Of a stretch of DNA of 56,789 nucleotides, positions 1-8,861 are shown piece by piece. Position numbers and translations under genes: made by a program. Each line of letters begins with the position of its first letter. Position 1 is the stretch's first letter. A model generated the notes under the pieces. It was given only the letters and a program-made list of their open reading frames with translations, had not been told where the DNA came from and ran no database searches. This stretch comes from Halanaerobium saccharolyticum (GTDB lineage: Bacteria; Bacillota; Halanaerobiia; Halanaerobiales; Halanaerobiaceae). The stretch spans positions 1 through 56,789 of the forward strand of contig NZ_QLME01000021.1 of assembly GCF_003259895.1 (NCBI RefSeq), in the 5' to 3' direction.

Positions 1-280
1 TATTTAATATAAGCTTTAAACTATAATTACTTTTAAGTTTTAACACTCAAAGTATATTAACGTTGGCTTGCTGTTTAATTTTCAAGGTTCAACGCGCCTT
101 CTTCCATAAACAAAATGGATGGCGCCTTGCTAGGGGATTGACCCCGTCGCACACAATCTCTTTTATAGAACAAATTGATATTTTCAGACTTGCCCATTGA
201 GGGCAGCGCATAATATATTTATTCCTGTTTAGAGATAATGTTTTCTTCTTTTGTTTCTGCCACGTTTTTTATCAGCGACA
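1..280 (-). other. Probable rRNA operon leader; operon lies beyond left edge
   Basis: No open frame of note. Read leftwards from the promoters at 287-705, the transcript contains a hairpin (94-98 GCGCC pairs with 121-125 GGCGC, 104-107 CCAT with 115-118 ATGG), a GGGG-attga-CCCC hairpin (133-145), and, at 71-90, CCTTGAAAATTAAACAG. This last resembles the boxA-like CTTTGAAAACTAAACA found in Firmicutes rRNA leaders and spacers. Together with four strong tandem promoters this suggests that a 16S gene starts just left of position 1. The rRNA itself is not visible, so the identity is inferred. Confidence 0.55.
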
Positions 281-286
281 TTTAAT

Positions 287-315
287 ATCTTATCAACTGT
301 GCCTCACTTTGTCAA
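287..315 (-). promoter_or_regulatory. Tandem promoter P1 (sigma-A)
   Basis: Minus strand: -35 TTGACA (315-310), 17-bp spacer, -10 TAAGAT (292-287). A-rich sequence lies upstream of the -35. This is the promoter closest to the putative rRNA leader. Confidence 0.8.
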
Positions 316-489
316 GAACTTTTTAGAAAAACTTTTAAAAGTTTTCTCCGCTTCAAAACTCTGCCTTTTCTCTTAATATATATAAAGAAGAGAAATTTTC
401 AAGTTTGAAACTCAAGTTCTTTTCAACCTCCAGATTAAGATCAATTTAACTCTCAATTTTTGCTGGAGATTATTTGTGCGACGCTTATT

Positions 490-518
490 ATCTTATCAGT
501 CTCCTTTTGCTTTGTCAA
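490..518 (-). promoter_or_regulatory. Tandem promoter P2 (sigma-A)
   Basis: Minus strand: -35 TTGACA (518-513), 17-bp spacer, -10 TAAGAT (495-490). The flanking AAAAAGTTCTTGACAAAG matches P1 closely, so the two look duplicated. Confidence 0.8.
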
Positions 519-583
519 GAACTTTTTAAGATAATTTTGTCGGCCAAAAAAATATCTTTCATAACTTTTCAGCGACATACATT

Positions 584-612
584 ATCATAACATCAAATCT
601 CTCTTTTGTCAA
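584..612 (-). promoter_or_regulatory. Tandem promoter P3 (sigma-A)
   Basis: Minus strand: -35 TTGACA (612-607), 17-bp spacer, -10 TATGAT (589-584). Confidence 0.8.
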
Positions 613-676
613 GACTTGAAGAGGAATTTTTATTAAGATATTGCAGGCAAAAATAATTATTGCTGCAACGTTTAAT

Positions 677-705
677 ATAGTACCATTTAATTAATATACT
701 GTCAA
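677..705 (-). promoter_or_regulatory. Tandem promoter P4 (sigma-A)
   Basis: Minus strand: -35 TTGACA (705-700), 17-bp spacer, -10 TACTAT (682-677). It shares AAAGTTCTTGACA with P1 and P2 and is the outermost of the four leftward promoters. Confidence 0.75.
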
Positions 706-734
706 GAACTTTCTTAAAAAAACTTAAATATTTT

Positions 735-785
735 AAAAGAAAACAAACTCCATTTAAGTAAAATCATTAAATGGGGTTTGTTTTC
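735..785 (-). terminator. Terminator after the D,D-carboxypeptidase gene
   Basis: A long hairpin (arms 741-757 and 768-784, AAACAAAC/GTTTGTTT outer part, CCATTTAA/TTAAATGG inner part) is followed on the minus strand by TTTTCTTTTAAAA. It lies 65 bases past the stop codon and separates this operon from the tandem promoters. Confidence 0.8.
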
Positions 786-849
786 CGAATTTTAAATATA
801 GAGTTTTGCCTTAAAATTAACAATAAGTAGATTCCTATCTACTATATAA

Positions 850-1998
850 CTAAGAGAATATTCCCTGAACGAAGTTAATTGTTGTTCTCCATAATCTAGT
901 CACTATATTAGCTCTTTCAATCTCCTGGCCTGCAATAACATCAACTGAAGAAATTACTTCTTCTCCACTATAGACAGTTAGTTTGCCAAGTACTCCACCT
1001 TTTTCAATTGGAGCCTTTAAATCCTCTTTGACTTCTACTTCCTGAGAAATTTCTCTTTCCTGTCCTTTCTGAACCATAACAAATAAATTTTCTGCTACTT
1101 TACCAACTGCAACTTTATCTGATGATTCAGCTACAGGTATGTTTTGAATTTGATCTCCCGCCGCAGCTATCTGTCTTTTGGAAAAAGCATTAAAACCATA
1201 ATCTAATAACCTAATTGTTGATTCTTCCCGCTCCTGCAGTGTATCTCCCTGCAAAACAACAGAGATTAAACGAGTGTCACCTTTTTTAGCAGTAGAAGCA
1301 AGGCAAAATCCAGCTTCCTGAGTATGTCCTGTTTTTAAACCATCCATGCTGGGATATTTATTTATTAAACTGTTAGTATTAACCAGCATAGCTTCTCGAT
1401 CAGGTAATTGGATAGTTTCTGTCCAGATCGAAGCCCATTCTAAGACCTGAGGATATTTTGCTAACTCACGTGCCATAATGGATATATCACGAGCAGTTGA
1501 ATAATGATTAGGATCTGGCAAACCAGTTGAATTAGCAAAATTGGTAGAATCCATTCCCAGTTCTTCAGCCTTATCATTCATCATAGCAATAAAATTACTA
1601 TATGTACCCGCTATATATTCTCCAATTGCCACACTGGCATCATTACCCGAAGCAATCGTTACTGCTTTTAGGAGTTTTTCCAGCGAAACCTGAGTGTTAG
1701 CAGCCAGAAAAATTTGAGAACCACCCATAGATTCTGCATATCTGCTAATAGTTACCTGATCATCTAAAGAAATGCTTCCTTCTTCCACTTTTTCCATTGC
1801 AATTAAAAGAGGCATTATTTTAGTAACACTTGCCGGTGGTAACTTGCGATCTGCATTTTTCGAAAATAATACCTGTCCTGTTTCTGCTTCTAATAAAATA
1901 GCTGAATCTGTTGCAACATCAAAAGCTGCTGCCGGGGTCAATATTGCTAAACTAAATAAAATACTAATAATTGAAATAGTAATTAGTTTTCTTTTCAT
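850..1998 (-). CDS. D-alanyl-D-alanine carboxypeptidase (PBP5 family)
   Basis: Membrane-anchored low-molecular-weight penicillin-binding protein that trims the terminal D-Ala from peptidoglycan pentapeptides outside the cytoplasmic membrane. The protein of 382 residues starts with a signal peptide (KRK, then a hydrophobic stretch ending TPAAA). Serine-protease-like motifs follow in order: SVTK (S57-K60), SGND and KTG. A PBP5-type beta-rich C-terminal domain and an amphipathic C-terminal anchor helix (RLWRTTINFVQGIFS) complete it. The ATG at 1998 is chosen because AGGAGG lies 9 bases upstream and the signal peptide begins there; an in-frame start at 2055 would overlap mazG and lacks this. It is the last gene before the terminator and follows mazG by 29 bases. 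Confidence 0.9.
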   Translation of the reverse strand: MKRKLITISIISILFSLAILTPAAAFDVATDSAILLEAETGQVLFSKNADRKLPPASVTKIMPLLIAMEKVEEGSISLDDQVTISRYAESMGGSQIFLAANTQVSLEKLLKAVTIASGNDASVAIGEYIAGTYSNFIAMMNDKAEELGMDSTNFANSTGLPDPNHYSTARDISIMARELAKYPQVLEWASIWTETIQLPDREAMLVNTNSLINKYPSMDGLKTGHTQEAGFCLASTAKKGDTRLISVVLQGDTLQEREESTIRLLDYGFNAFSKRQIAAAGDQIQNIPVAESSDKVAVGKVAENLFVMVQKGQEREISQEVEVKEDLKAPIEKGGVLGKLTVYSGEEVISSVDVIAGQEIERANIVTRLWRTTINFVQGIFS

Positions 1999-2027
1999 CT
2001 TTGATAATCCTCCTGTAAATTGATTTT

Positions 2028-2873
2028 CTATTCCTCGCTTTTGGCCTGATTCCAAATTTCATCCAGCTGCTCTAAATTATAATCTTCGAATTCTGCCCTT
2101 TCCTCAATAATTCTCTGCTCAATAAATTTAAATCTTCTTTTAAACTTCGAAATAGTTTTTAATAATGCTAGTTCTGGATTAATATTTTTAAATCGAGCCA
2201 GATTAACTACAGCAAATAACAAATCTCCAATTTCGGCTTCCAATTCTTCCTGTTCTTCAATATTTAAATTCTGATCAGCAAATAAAGTGTTGTCAGGATT
2301 AGCTCCAATAATTTCTTTACACTCCCCAAACTCTTCTTCTATTTTATCCAGCACAGGTTCTAAATTATCCCAGTCAAATCCAACTTCAGCCGCAATTTTT
2401 TGAATATCATAAGCCTGATTTAGAGCACTTTGTCCCTGTTTAAACTTATCAAGGAGAGAATTGATTTGATTTTTACCATTCTTTTCGCCCTTTTTAATCT
2501 GTTCCCAATTTCTCAACACTTCCTCAGAACCATCAACTTCAACTTCTGCAAAAACATGGGGATGACGGCGAATAAGTTTCTCTCTTAAGACTCTTGCTAC
2601 CTCAGCTAAATCAAAATCACCCTTTTCATAGGCCATCTGGGATTCAAAAACCACCTGTAACAAAAGATCACCTAATTCTTCTTTAAAAGCTTCAATATCA
2701 TTATTTTCTAAGGCCTCTACAACTTCATAGGCCTCTTCTATAATATTCTCTTTTATCGAGTAATAATCCTGCTTTTTATCCCAGGGACAACCCTCCGGCC
2801 CCCTTAAAACTGCCATGACTTCAATTAATTTATCCAATTCTGCCAGAATTTCTTTTTTCTTTTCTTTTTCCAA
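2028..2873 (-). CDS. mazG: Nucleoside triphosphate pyrophosphohydrolase MazG
   Basis: House-cleaning enzyme that hydrolyses NTPs to NMP and pyrophosphate. Two tandem MazG domains are visible: the first with GCPWDKKQ and the EEAYE metal-binding helix (about residues 25-60), the second with EEFGE and a later EAEIGDLLFAVVN stretch. A TTG start at 2873 is preferred because AGGAGG (2881-2886) lies 7 bases upstream, whereas the TTG six bases further upstream would leave only one base. Position after the spoVB-like gene matches the Bacillus order yabM-yabN. Usual length for the family. Confidence 0.92.
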   Translation of the reverse strand: MEKEKKKEILAELDKLIEVMAVLRGPEGCPWDKKQDYYSIKENIIEEAYEVVEALENNDIEAFKEELGDLLLQVVFESQMAYEKGDFDLAEVARVLREKLIRRHPHVFAEVEVDGSEEVLRNWEQIKKGEKNGKNQINSLLDKFKQGQSALNQAYDIQKIAAEVGFDWDNLEPVLDKIEEEFGECKEIIGANPDNTLFADQNLNIEEQEELEAEIGDLLFAVVNLARFKNINPELALLKTISKFKRRFKFIEQRIIEERAEFEDYNLEQLDEIWNQAKSEE

Positions 2874-2946
2874 GATCAAACCTCCTCTAAATTAAGATTA
2901 TCTCTCCTAAGACTGATAGCCAGTCTTTATTATTAAATTGATTATA

Positions 2947-4575
2947 TTATTCTATAATTCTGTATTTCCTCAATAACTCAGCCAACTTTTTTCCAAAGAG
3001 TGGCAGCATAGCCAGATCATTATATTTAATCTCTTTAAGTATTAATAATAAAACAAAGTAAAAAATTGCTGCTGCAGCTACAGTAGTAAAGGTACTTATT
3101 TGATAAGCATAAGCCAGCTCATTTGCTTCTAATAAACGATTTAATAGATTATTAAAAACTTCGACAAAGACACCCATTAAAAATACTGCGGTTAATGGCT
3201 TTAATATCATTGTTTTAGCATCTATTATAAAACCACTTTCTTTTTTTACATAATACAGGTTTAAAAGAGCCGCAATAGCAAAACCGATTGTGGTTCCTAA
3301 AGCTGCACCTCTAATTCCAAAAGCAGGTACTGCAGTTAGTGTATAATTAATAAAACCATTAAAAACTGCCCCAATCATTAAATTACGGGCCGGAATAGAA
3401 GTTTTACCAATTCCATTTAAAATACCAGTACTGGTCTGCTGGAGGGCGATAAAAAACACTCCCCAGGCAACAAAGCGCAGAGGAACAGCGGCCCCGGGTT
3501 CAGCAAAAATAATTTCAGTCAGCGGTTCTGCCAGCAGAAAAAGGCCGGCGGCTGCAGGCAAAGAAATTAAAACAGTTAATCTTAAAGCTGTCTGGGTCCT
3601 GTAATTAATTAATTTCTCCTTACCAAGAGTGAAGGCCTCAGCAATAGCAGGCACCAGACTTGCTGCTAAGGAAACAGTAATAATAGTGGGGAAATTGACT
3701 AAAGGCATTGCTACAGCAGAAAACATACCATATAAGGCGGTTGCTTCTCTAACCATATACCCGGCAGCCTGCAGTCTATTTGGAACAAAAACTAAATCAA
3801 CAAGGCTCATCAAGGGCATTACAAGAGCCCCTAAAGTGATGGGAACACCTAAAGAAATAATTCTTTTTACAACATTTTTAGTGCTTAGTTCTACTGAATC
3901 AGAACCCTTCTCTAAAAAACTAAATATTTTTTCTCGTCTTTTTGCATAAATATATAAGAGAATCAAAAGTCCTCCGAAAGCCCCACTTACAGCCCCAAAG
4001 CTGGCACCAGCAGCTGCATAATCAAGACCATAGGGAACTAAAAAGACAACCAGTCCCACCATCGTAAACATTCGGATGAACTGCTCCAAAATTTGAGACT
4101 TGGCAGTTGGAACCATATCCTGAAGTCCCTGAAAAAAACCGCGATAGGAAGCCATAATTGAAACCACAAAAATCGCTGGTGAAATCGCCAGAACTGCATA
4201 ATAGGAACGGGGGTCAAGTGAAAGCAGTGAAATTAAGGGTCGGGCAGATAGAGCCATAATAATTGAGATTATTAAACCAACTATAAAACTCATCTTTCTG
4301 GCAACTTTAAATATCTTATATGCTTCTTTTCTTTTATCGGCTGCAATTTTATCTGCAATTAATTTGGCAAGGGCCACAGGAATACCTGAACGAGAAACAA
4401 CCAGTAAAACAGTATAAATCGGATAGGCCATCTGATAAAGACCCATTCCTTCAGCACCTATGATTCTGGTTAAAATTACTCGATAACCAAAGCCCATTAC
4501 TCTGGCAGCAAGACCAGCAGCTGTCAGAATAGCTGCTCCTTTTATAAAACTACCCTGTTTTGTGTTTTCCGACAT
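2947..4575 (-). CDS. Polysaccharide/lipid flippase, SpoVB/MurJ-like (MOP superfamily)
   Basis: Integral membrane protein of 542 residues with about 14 predicted transmembrane segments, resembling stage V sporulation protein B and B. subtilis YabM. The family moves lipid-linked cell-wall or polysaccharide precursors across the membrane. The N-terminal SFIKGAAILTAAGLAARVMG and the following IGAEGMGLYQMAYPIY are typical of the group. The ATG at 4575 is favoured: GGGTGG lies 6 bases upstream and overlaps the alternative GTG at 4584. It sits between mfd and mazG, the place YabM holds in Bacillus. The exact substrate cannot be told from sequence. Confidence 0.85.
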   Translation of the reverse strand: MSENTKQGSFIKGAAILTAAGLAARVMGFGYRVILTRIIGAEGMGLYQMAYPIYTVLLVVSRSGIPVALAKLIADKIAADKRKEAYKIFKVARKMSFIVGLIISIIMALSARPLISLLSLDPRSYYAVLAISPAIFVVSIMASYRGFFQGLQDMVPTAKSQILEQFIRMFTMVGLVVFLVPYGLDYAAAGASFGAVSGAFGGLLILLYIYAKRREKIFSFLEKGSDSVELSTKNVVKRIISLGVPITLGALVMPLMSLVDLVFVPNRLQAAGYMVREATALYGMFSAVAMPLVNFPTIITVSLAASLVPAIAEAFTLGKEKLINYRTQTALRLTVLISLPAAAGLFLLAEPLTEIIFAEPGAAVPLRFVAWGVFFIALQQTSTGILNGIGKTSIPARNLMIGAVFNGFINYTLTAVPAFGIRGAALGTTIGFAIAALLNLYYVKKESGFIIDAKTMILKPLTAVFLMGVFVEVFNNLLNRLLEANELAYAYQISTFTTVAAAAIFYFVLLLILKEIKYNDLAMLPLFGKKLAELLRKYRIIE

Positions 4576-4631
4576 TTTTTCCACCCTTTAATAATTCTTC
4601 ATTTTAATAATTTGCCTGTATTTACATAAAA

Positions 4632-7600
4632 CTAAATGTTTTTAAGATCTTTTAACATTTTCAATAATTGTTTATCTATATCTTCTGGATCATCAATTTT
4701 AATTAACATCAGAGGCTTTTTAGCAGATTTAATTTTTGTTTTTCTTCTATATTTCTTGCTGAATTCAACTAATTTACTGCCATCAACTACTTCTGGACTA
4801 AGGAACTGACATTTTATTTTGCCGCTATCTTCTTTAATTAACTCAATATTTAATTCCGCAGCTATAAACTTTAGTCTTGCTGTATTAACCAGACGCATGA
4901 CCTCTACAGGTGGCTCTCCAAATCTATCAATTAATTCATCAATAGTATCTAAAGCATCTTCTTCTTTTTCAATAGATTTGATTTTCTTGTAAATCTCTAT
5001 TTTTCTTGCTTCATATTTAATGTAATCATCAGGAATATAAGCATCCAGGCTGAGATCAATTTCCACTTCGATTTTCTCCTGATCTGATTTACCTTTAAGC
5101 TCTTCTATAGTTCCCTCTAATAACTTAGTATATAAAGAAAATCCAACTGCTGCAATATGTCCACTCTGTTCTGGACCCAATAAATTACCTGCGCCCCTGA
5201 TTTCTAGGTCACGCATAGCAATTTTAAAACCAGAACCCAGAGAAGAAAATTCTTTAATTGCTTCCAGTCTTTTTTCAGCTACTTCCGGCAGGATTCTATC
5301 TCTTTCGTAAAGTAAATAAGCATAGGCAATCCTATTTGTACGACCAACTCTACCTCTTAACTGATAAAGCTGTGATAAACCCATCTTATCTGCATGATTA
5401 ATAATAATTGTATTCACATTAGGAATATCCAGTCCAGTTTCAATTATTGTTGTACAGACCAGTATATCAAATTTATGGTGATAAAAATCATACATTATTT
5501 TTTCCAGACGTTTTTCATTCATTTGACCGTGAGCAACAGCTATTTTTGCCTCCGGCATCAACTTCTGCAATTTACCGGCAGTTTTCTCAATATCCTTAAC
5601 TCGGTTATGAACAAAATAAATTTGTCCTTCCCGGGCTAATTCTCTCCTGATTGCACTGGCAATTAGTTCCTTATTATGCTCCTTAATAAAAGTTCGGATC
5701 GGATACCTATTCTCTGGTGGAGTTTCTATAAGGCTCATATCTCTAACTCCAACTAAAGCCATATGCAGAGTTCTTGGAATTGGTGTTGCTGTCAGAGTTA
5801 AAACATCAACATTACGTTTTAAATTCTTTAATTTTTCCTTATGAGTAACTCCAAAACGCTGTTCTTCATCAATAATCAATAATCCCAGATCATCAAAAAT
5901 AACATCTTTAGATAATAACCGATGAGTTCCAATTAAAATGTCAATGTCGCCTTTAATTAATCTTTTTAAAGTTTTACGCTGTTCAGCTGCTGTATTAAAA
6001 CGACTCAACATCCCTACTCTAACAGGAAACTCCTCAACTCTCTCGGAAAAAGTATTATAGTGCTGCTGAGCTAAAATTGTTGTTGGGACTAAAACTGCGG
6101 TCTGTTTACTGTCAAGTGCAGCTTTAAAGGCAGCTCTAATTGCAACTTCAGTCTTTCCATAACCTACATCTCCACATAAAAGTCTATCCATTGGTTTTTC
6201 AGATTCCATATCAGACTTAACATCTTGAATAGCTTCTTTTTGATCCGGAGTTTCTTCAAATGGAAATGCATCCTCAAACTCCTGCTGCCAGACATCATCT
6301 TCGGAAAATTGGTAACCAGTCAGAGTTTCTCTTTCAGCATAAAGTTCTAATAAACCAACAGCCATTTCTTCTACAGATTTTTGTACCTTTTCTTTTACCT
6401 TTTTCCAGTCACTGCTGCCCAATTTATAAAGCTTAGGATTACCAGCATCTGAACCAATATATTTTTGGACAAGGTGGATTTTTTCAGTTGGGACATAAAG
6501 TTTATCTTCTCCTGCATATTTTAAAACAAGATAATCCTTATGCTGACCCTGAATTTCTAGAGTTTTAACTCCAAGGTATTTACCAATACCGTGATTTTCG
6601 TGGACAACATAGTTGCCAGCTTTTAAATCATCAATACTGGAAATTTCAACACCTTCTTCAAAATCCCCAATTTTTCTTTTTCGTTTTTGTTCATTACCAA
6701 AAACTTCTTTATCACTAAAAACTGCAAGTTTTATATCATCAAAAATAAAACCTTCTGCCAGACTATCTGGAAAAATAACAATTCTACTCTCATCAAAATT
6801 ATCACCAACTACAATGTTTTTCTCTTCCAGAAACATTTTGACTCTTCTTTTTTTGCTGGCAGAATTGAGGGTGATTGCAATTCTATATTTTTTCTGCAGC
6901 AGCTCCATAATCTTATCACTGAACAATTCCAGCTGGCCGTGAAAAGGTTCTAAAGATGAAGTATTAAAATGTATATCATTTTCTGCAACCTGTTCATCCT
7001 CAAATTCAGAATTAATATCAACTACCCGATTTTTATTGATTTCTTTTTTGAACTCATTTTCCGTAATGAAATTATCCAGATATTCAGGAAATACCATTCC
7101 CTGTTCTAACAGACGAGTATGTGTTTCAGTAATCTCCTGATAATAATCATGAGTCAGCTGCTCCATCTTGTTTGGGCGAACAGCAAAAACAAGACTTGTT
7201 TCTAAATAATCAAAGAAATTAGCAGTCTCCTCGTAATAAAACGGTAAAAACTGTTCAAATCCTGGAAAGCGATGTTTTTCTTTTAAATCTTCCAGCATTT
7301 TTTTAGCTTTTTCCCTGAGATAGGATGCTTCCTCCTGATAATTATTTTCCATAAGTTTTGCTACAGCTTTAGAATATGCTGCTTCCAGTTTGGGATAGGC
7401 TCTGTTAACTACATCTTCGTCAATAACTAAATTTGCAAAAGGTGGAATTGTTATCTTAGATACTTCTTTTTTGGAACGCTGAGCAGTTAAATCAATTTTA
7501 CGAATTGAGTCAACTTCATCTCCAAAAAGCTCAATTCTAAAGGGCTGCTCATCTAAAAGTGTAAAAACATCAATAATTCCACCGCGAATACTATATTGTC

Positions 7601-8114
7601 CAGGAGCCTCAACCATTTCTTCTTTTTTATACCCCAGGGCAAAAAGCTGCCTTCGCAGTTGATCAATATTAACCTCACTTCCGGTTTTGATATTTATACT
7701 TTTTTTCTGATAAATATCTCTGGGAGGTAATTTCTTAAAAACAGCAGCCGGTGTTGTTAAAATAATTTTCTTTTTTTGATCAATTGAAAAAAGAAGTTCT
7801 GTCAGAACTTTAGTTCGTTCACTCATTGTTGTGAGATCAGGCATTAACTGTTCGTGAGGAAGTATTTCTTCCTCTGGAAAAACTAAAAATTCATCTTTCC
7901 CGATCAGGCGAATTAAATCTTCCTGCATCTGCTGCAAATAATAATTATCCGGCAAAAAGAAAACTATATCTTTTTCTGCTTTTTTTAAAAAATTAACTGC
8001 AAAATAAGAAATCCTACTTCCACTCAAACCGCTAATTGACTGAGCAGAGCTATTTATATTTTTTGCAATTTTTTTAAATTTTTGATTTTCTAATAACAAA
8101 TCCTTAAAATTCAT
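4632..8114 (-). CDS. mfd: Transcription-repair coupling factor Mfd
   Basis: Large SF2 translocase (1160 residues, normal length) that removes RNA polymerase stalled at DNA damage and recruits UvrA. Order of parts: UvrB-like N-terminal module; CarD-like RNA-polymerase-interaction domain (about residues 490-560, with the VVHENHGIGKYLG motif); RecA-like motor domains with Walker A GDVGYGKTE (about 640), DEEQ box (IIDEEQRFG) and a QLRGRVGR motif VI; C-terminal TRCF domain. A GGAGC ribosome binding site lies about 10 bases before the ATG. It has its own promoter and is isolated from pth by a terminator. SpoVT, which follows mfd in Bacillus, is absent here. Confidence 0.97.
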   Translation of the reverse strand: MNFKDLLLENQKFKKIAKNINSSAQSISGLSGSRISYFAVNFLKKAEKDIVFFLPDNYYLQQMQEDLIRLIGKDEFLVFPEEEILPHEQLMPDLTTMSERTKVLTELLFSIDQKKKIILTTPAAVFKKLPPRDIYQKKSINIKTGSEVNIDQLRRQLFALGYKKEEMVEAPGQYSIRGGIIDVFTLLDEQPFRIELFGDEVDSIRKIDLTAQRSKKEVSKITIPPFANLVIDEDVVNRAYPKLEAAYSKAVAKLMENNYQEEASYLREKAKKMLEDLKEKHRFPGFEQFLPFYYEETANFFDYLETSLVFAVRPNKMEQLTHDYYQEITETHTRLLEQGMVFPEYLDNFITENEFKKEINKNRVVDINSEFEDEQVAENDIHFNTSSLEPFHGQLELFSDKIMELLQKKYRIAITLNSASKKRRVKMFLEEKNIVVGDNFDESRIVIFPDSLAEGFIFDDIKLAVFSDKEVFGNEQKRKRKIGDFEEGVEISSIDDLKAGNYVVHENHGIGKYLGVKTLEIQGQHKDYLVLKYAGEDKLYVPTEKIHLVQKYIGSDAGNPKLYKLGSSDWKKVKEKVQKSVEEMAVGLLELYAERETLTGYQFSEDDVWQQEFEDAFPFEETPDQKEAIQDVKSDMESEKPMDRLLCGDVGYGKTEVAIRAAFKAALDSKQTAVLVPTTILAQQHYNTFSERVEEFPVRVGMLSRFNTAAEQRKTLKRLIKGDIDILIGTHRLLSKDVIFDDLGLLIIDEEQRFGVTHKEKLKNLKRNVDVLTLTATPIPRTLHMALVGVRDMSLIETPPENRYPIRTFIKEHNKELIASAIRRELAREGQIYFVHNRVKDIEKTAGKLQKLMPEAKIAVAHGQMNEKRLEKIMYDFYHHKFDILVCTTIIETGLDIPNVNTIIINHADKMGLSQLYQLRGRVGRTNRIAYAYLLYERDRILPEVAEKRLEAIKEFSSLGSGFKIAMRDLEIRGAGNLLGPEQSGHIAAVGFSLYTKLLEGTIEELKGKSDQEKIEVEIDLSLDAYIPDDYIKYEARKIEIYKKIKSIEKEEDALDTIDELIDRFGEPPVEVMRLVNTARLKFIAAELNIELIKEDSGKIKCQFLSPEVVDGSKLVEFSKKYRRKTKIKSAKKPLMLIKIDDPEDIDKQLLKMLKDLKNI

Positions 8115-8174
8115 CTAAATACTGCTCCTTAAACAAAGACCTTTTAACAAATAATTTTTCTTCATTTTATATTT

Positions 8175-8204
8175 TTTATACATTTATCTCTAAAAAAATG
8201 GCAA
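8175..8204 (-). promoter_or_regulatory. Promoter of mfd
   Basis: Minus strand: -35 TTGCCA (8204-8199), 18-bp spacer, -10 TATAAA (8180-8175), about 60 bases upstream of the mfd start. The -35 overlaps the U-tract of the pth terminator. Confidence 0.6.
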
Positions 8205-8231
8205 AATAGCCCCTACATGAGATGTACGGGC
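8190..8231 (-). terminator. Terminator after pth
   Basis: Hairpin GCCCgTACAT / ATGTAgGGGC (8209-8231) directly after the pth stop codon, followed on the minus strand by TATTTTGCCATTTTTTT. Confidence 0.7.
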
Positions 8232-8234
8232 TTC

Positions 8235-8792
8235 TTATCCATTATACTTATTCATTGCTTTCATTATGTCTTCTTTTAACATCAATTCAACTGCTGAAGC
8301 AGCTTCTTCAACAACTCTTCTGGAAATATCCTTTTCTTCACCCTGAAAAGTTGTTAAAACAAAATCTGGTACCGGCAAATTTTCTGGGGGTCTGCCAATT
8401 CCAATCTTTAATCTTTTAAATTCATCAGTGCCCAGATTATTGATAATGGATTTAATCCCATTATGGCCTCCACTACCTCCATTTTGTTTAAACCTCATCT
8501 TTCCAAGTTCAAGATCTAAATCATCATGAATTACCAGTAAATCAGCAGGCTCTATTTGAAAATAGTCCAGTAGTTTAAAAATGGGTTGACCACTTGTATT
8601 CATATACTTCATTGGTTGAAAAAGAATAATCTTTTCTCCCCCAAAGAAAAAATCCCCCACAAGACCATCAAATTTATAGCTGCTGTTAACTTTAAATCTA
8701 TCTGCTAATTCTGAAATAACCATAAATCCTATATTATGTCTGGTAGAAGCATATTTTTCACCTGGATTTCCAAGACCAGCAATTACTTTCAA
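8235..8792 (-). CDS. pth: Peptidyl-tRNA hydrolase
   Basis: Releases tRNA from peptidyl-tRNAs that drop off ribosomes. The 185-residue length and the N-terminal GLGNPGEKY with N9, the catalytic H19 in TRHNIGF and the later DDLDLELGKMRFKQNGGSGGHNG block are classic. Translation starts at TTG (8792) with GGAGG 8 bases upstream. Located between ctc and mfd exactly as in Bacillus (spoVC). Confidence 0.97.
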   Translation of the reverse strand: MKVIAGLGNPGEKYASTRHNIGFMVISELADRFKVNSSYKFDGLVGDFFFGGEKIILFQPMKYMNTSGQPIFKLLDYFQIEPADLLVIHDDLDLELGKMRFKQNGGSGGHNGIKSIINNLGTDEFKRLKIGIGRPPENLPVPDFVLTTFQGEEKDISRRVVEEAASAVELMLKEDIMKAMNKYNG

Positions 8793-8819
8793 ACTTTAAA
8801 CCTCCATTAAGAACAAAAT

Positions 8820-8846
8820 GAAGCGCAGCTGTTCAGGCCGCGCTCA
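8820..8846 (-). terminator. Possible weak terminator after the L25 gene
   Basis: Stem-loop GAGCGC / GCGCTT with a GC/GC inner pair (8820-8845), followed on the minus strand by ATTTTGTTC. The U-tract is poor, so partial read-through into pth is likely. Confidence 0.4.
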
Positions 8847-8861
8847 ATTTCTGCACTAAAA

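Noticed and set aside
305-720. Recurrent TTTGTCAAGAACTTTTTA units looked like an interspersed repeat array
   Set aside because: Read on the minus strand they are four -35 TTGACA boxes with matching -10 elements 17 bp away; promoters explain them better than a repeat family.
1-849. Riboswitch or T-box in the left gene-free region
   Set aside because: No conserved core (such as a T-box AGGGTGGNACCGCG) was seen; promoters plus an rRNA-type leader account for it.
8222-8419. Plus-strand open frames lying opposite pth, mfd, thiI, pst and other genes
   Set aside because: They lack ribosome binding sites and recognisable motifs and are antisense shadows of strongly supported genes.
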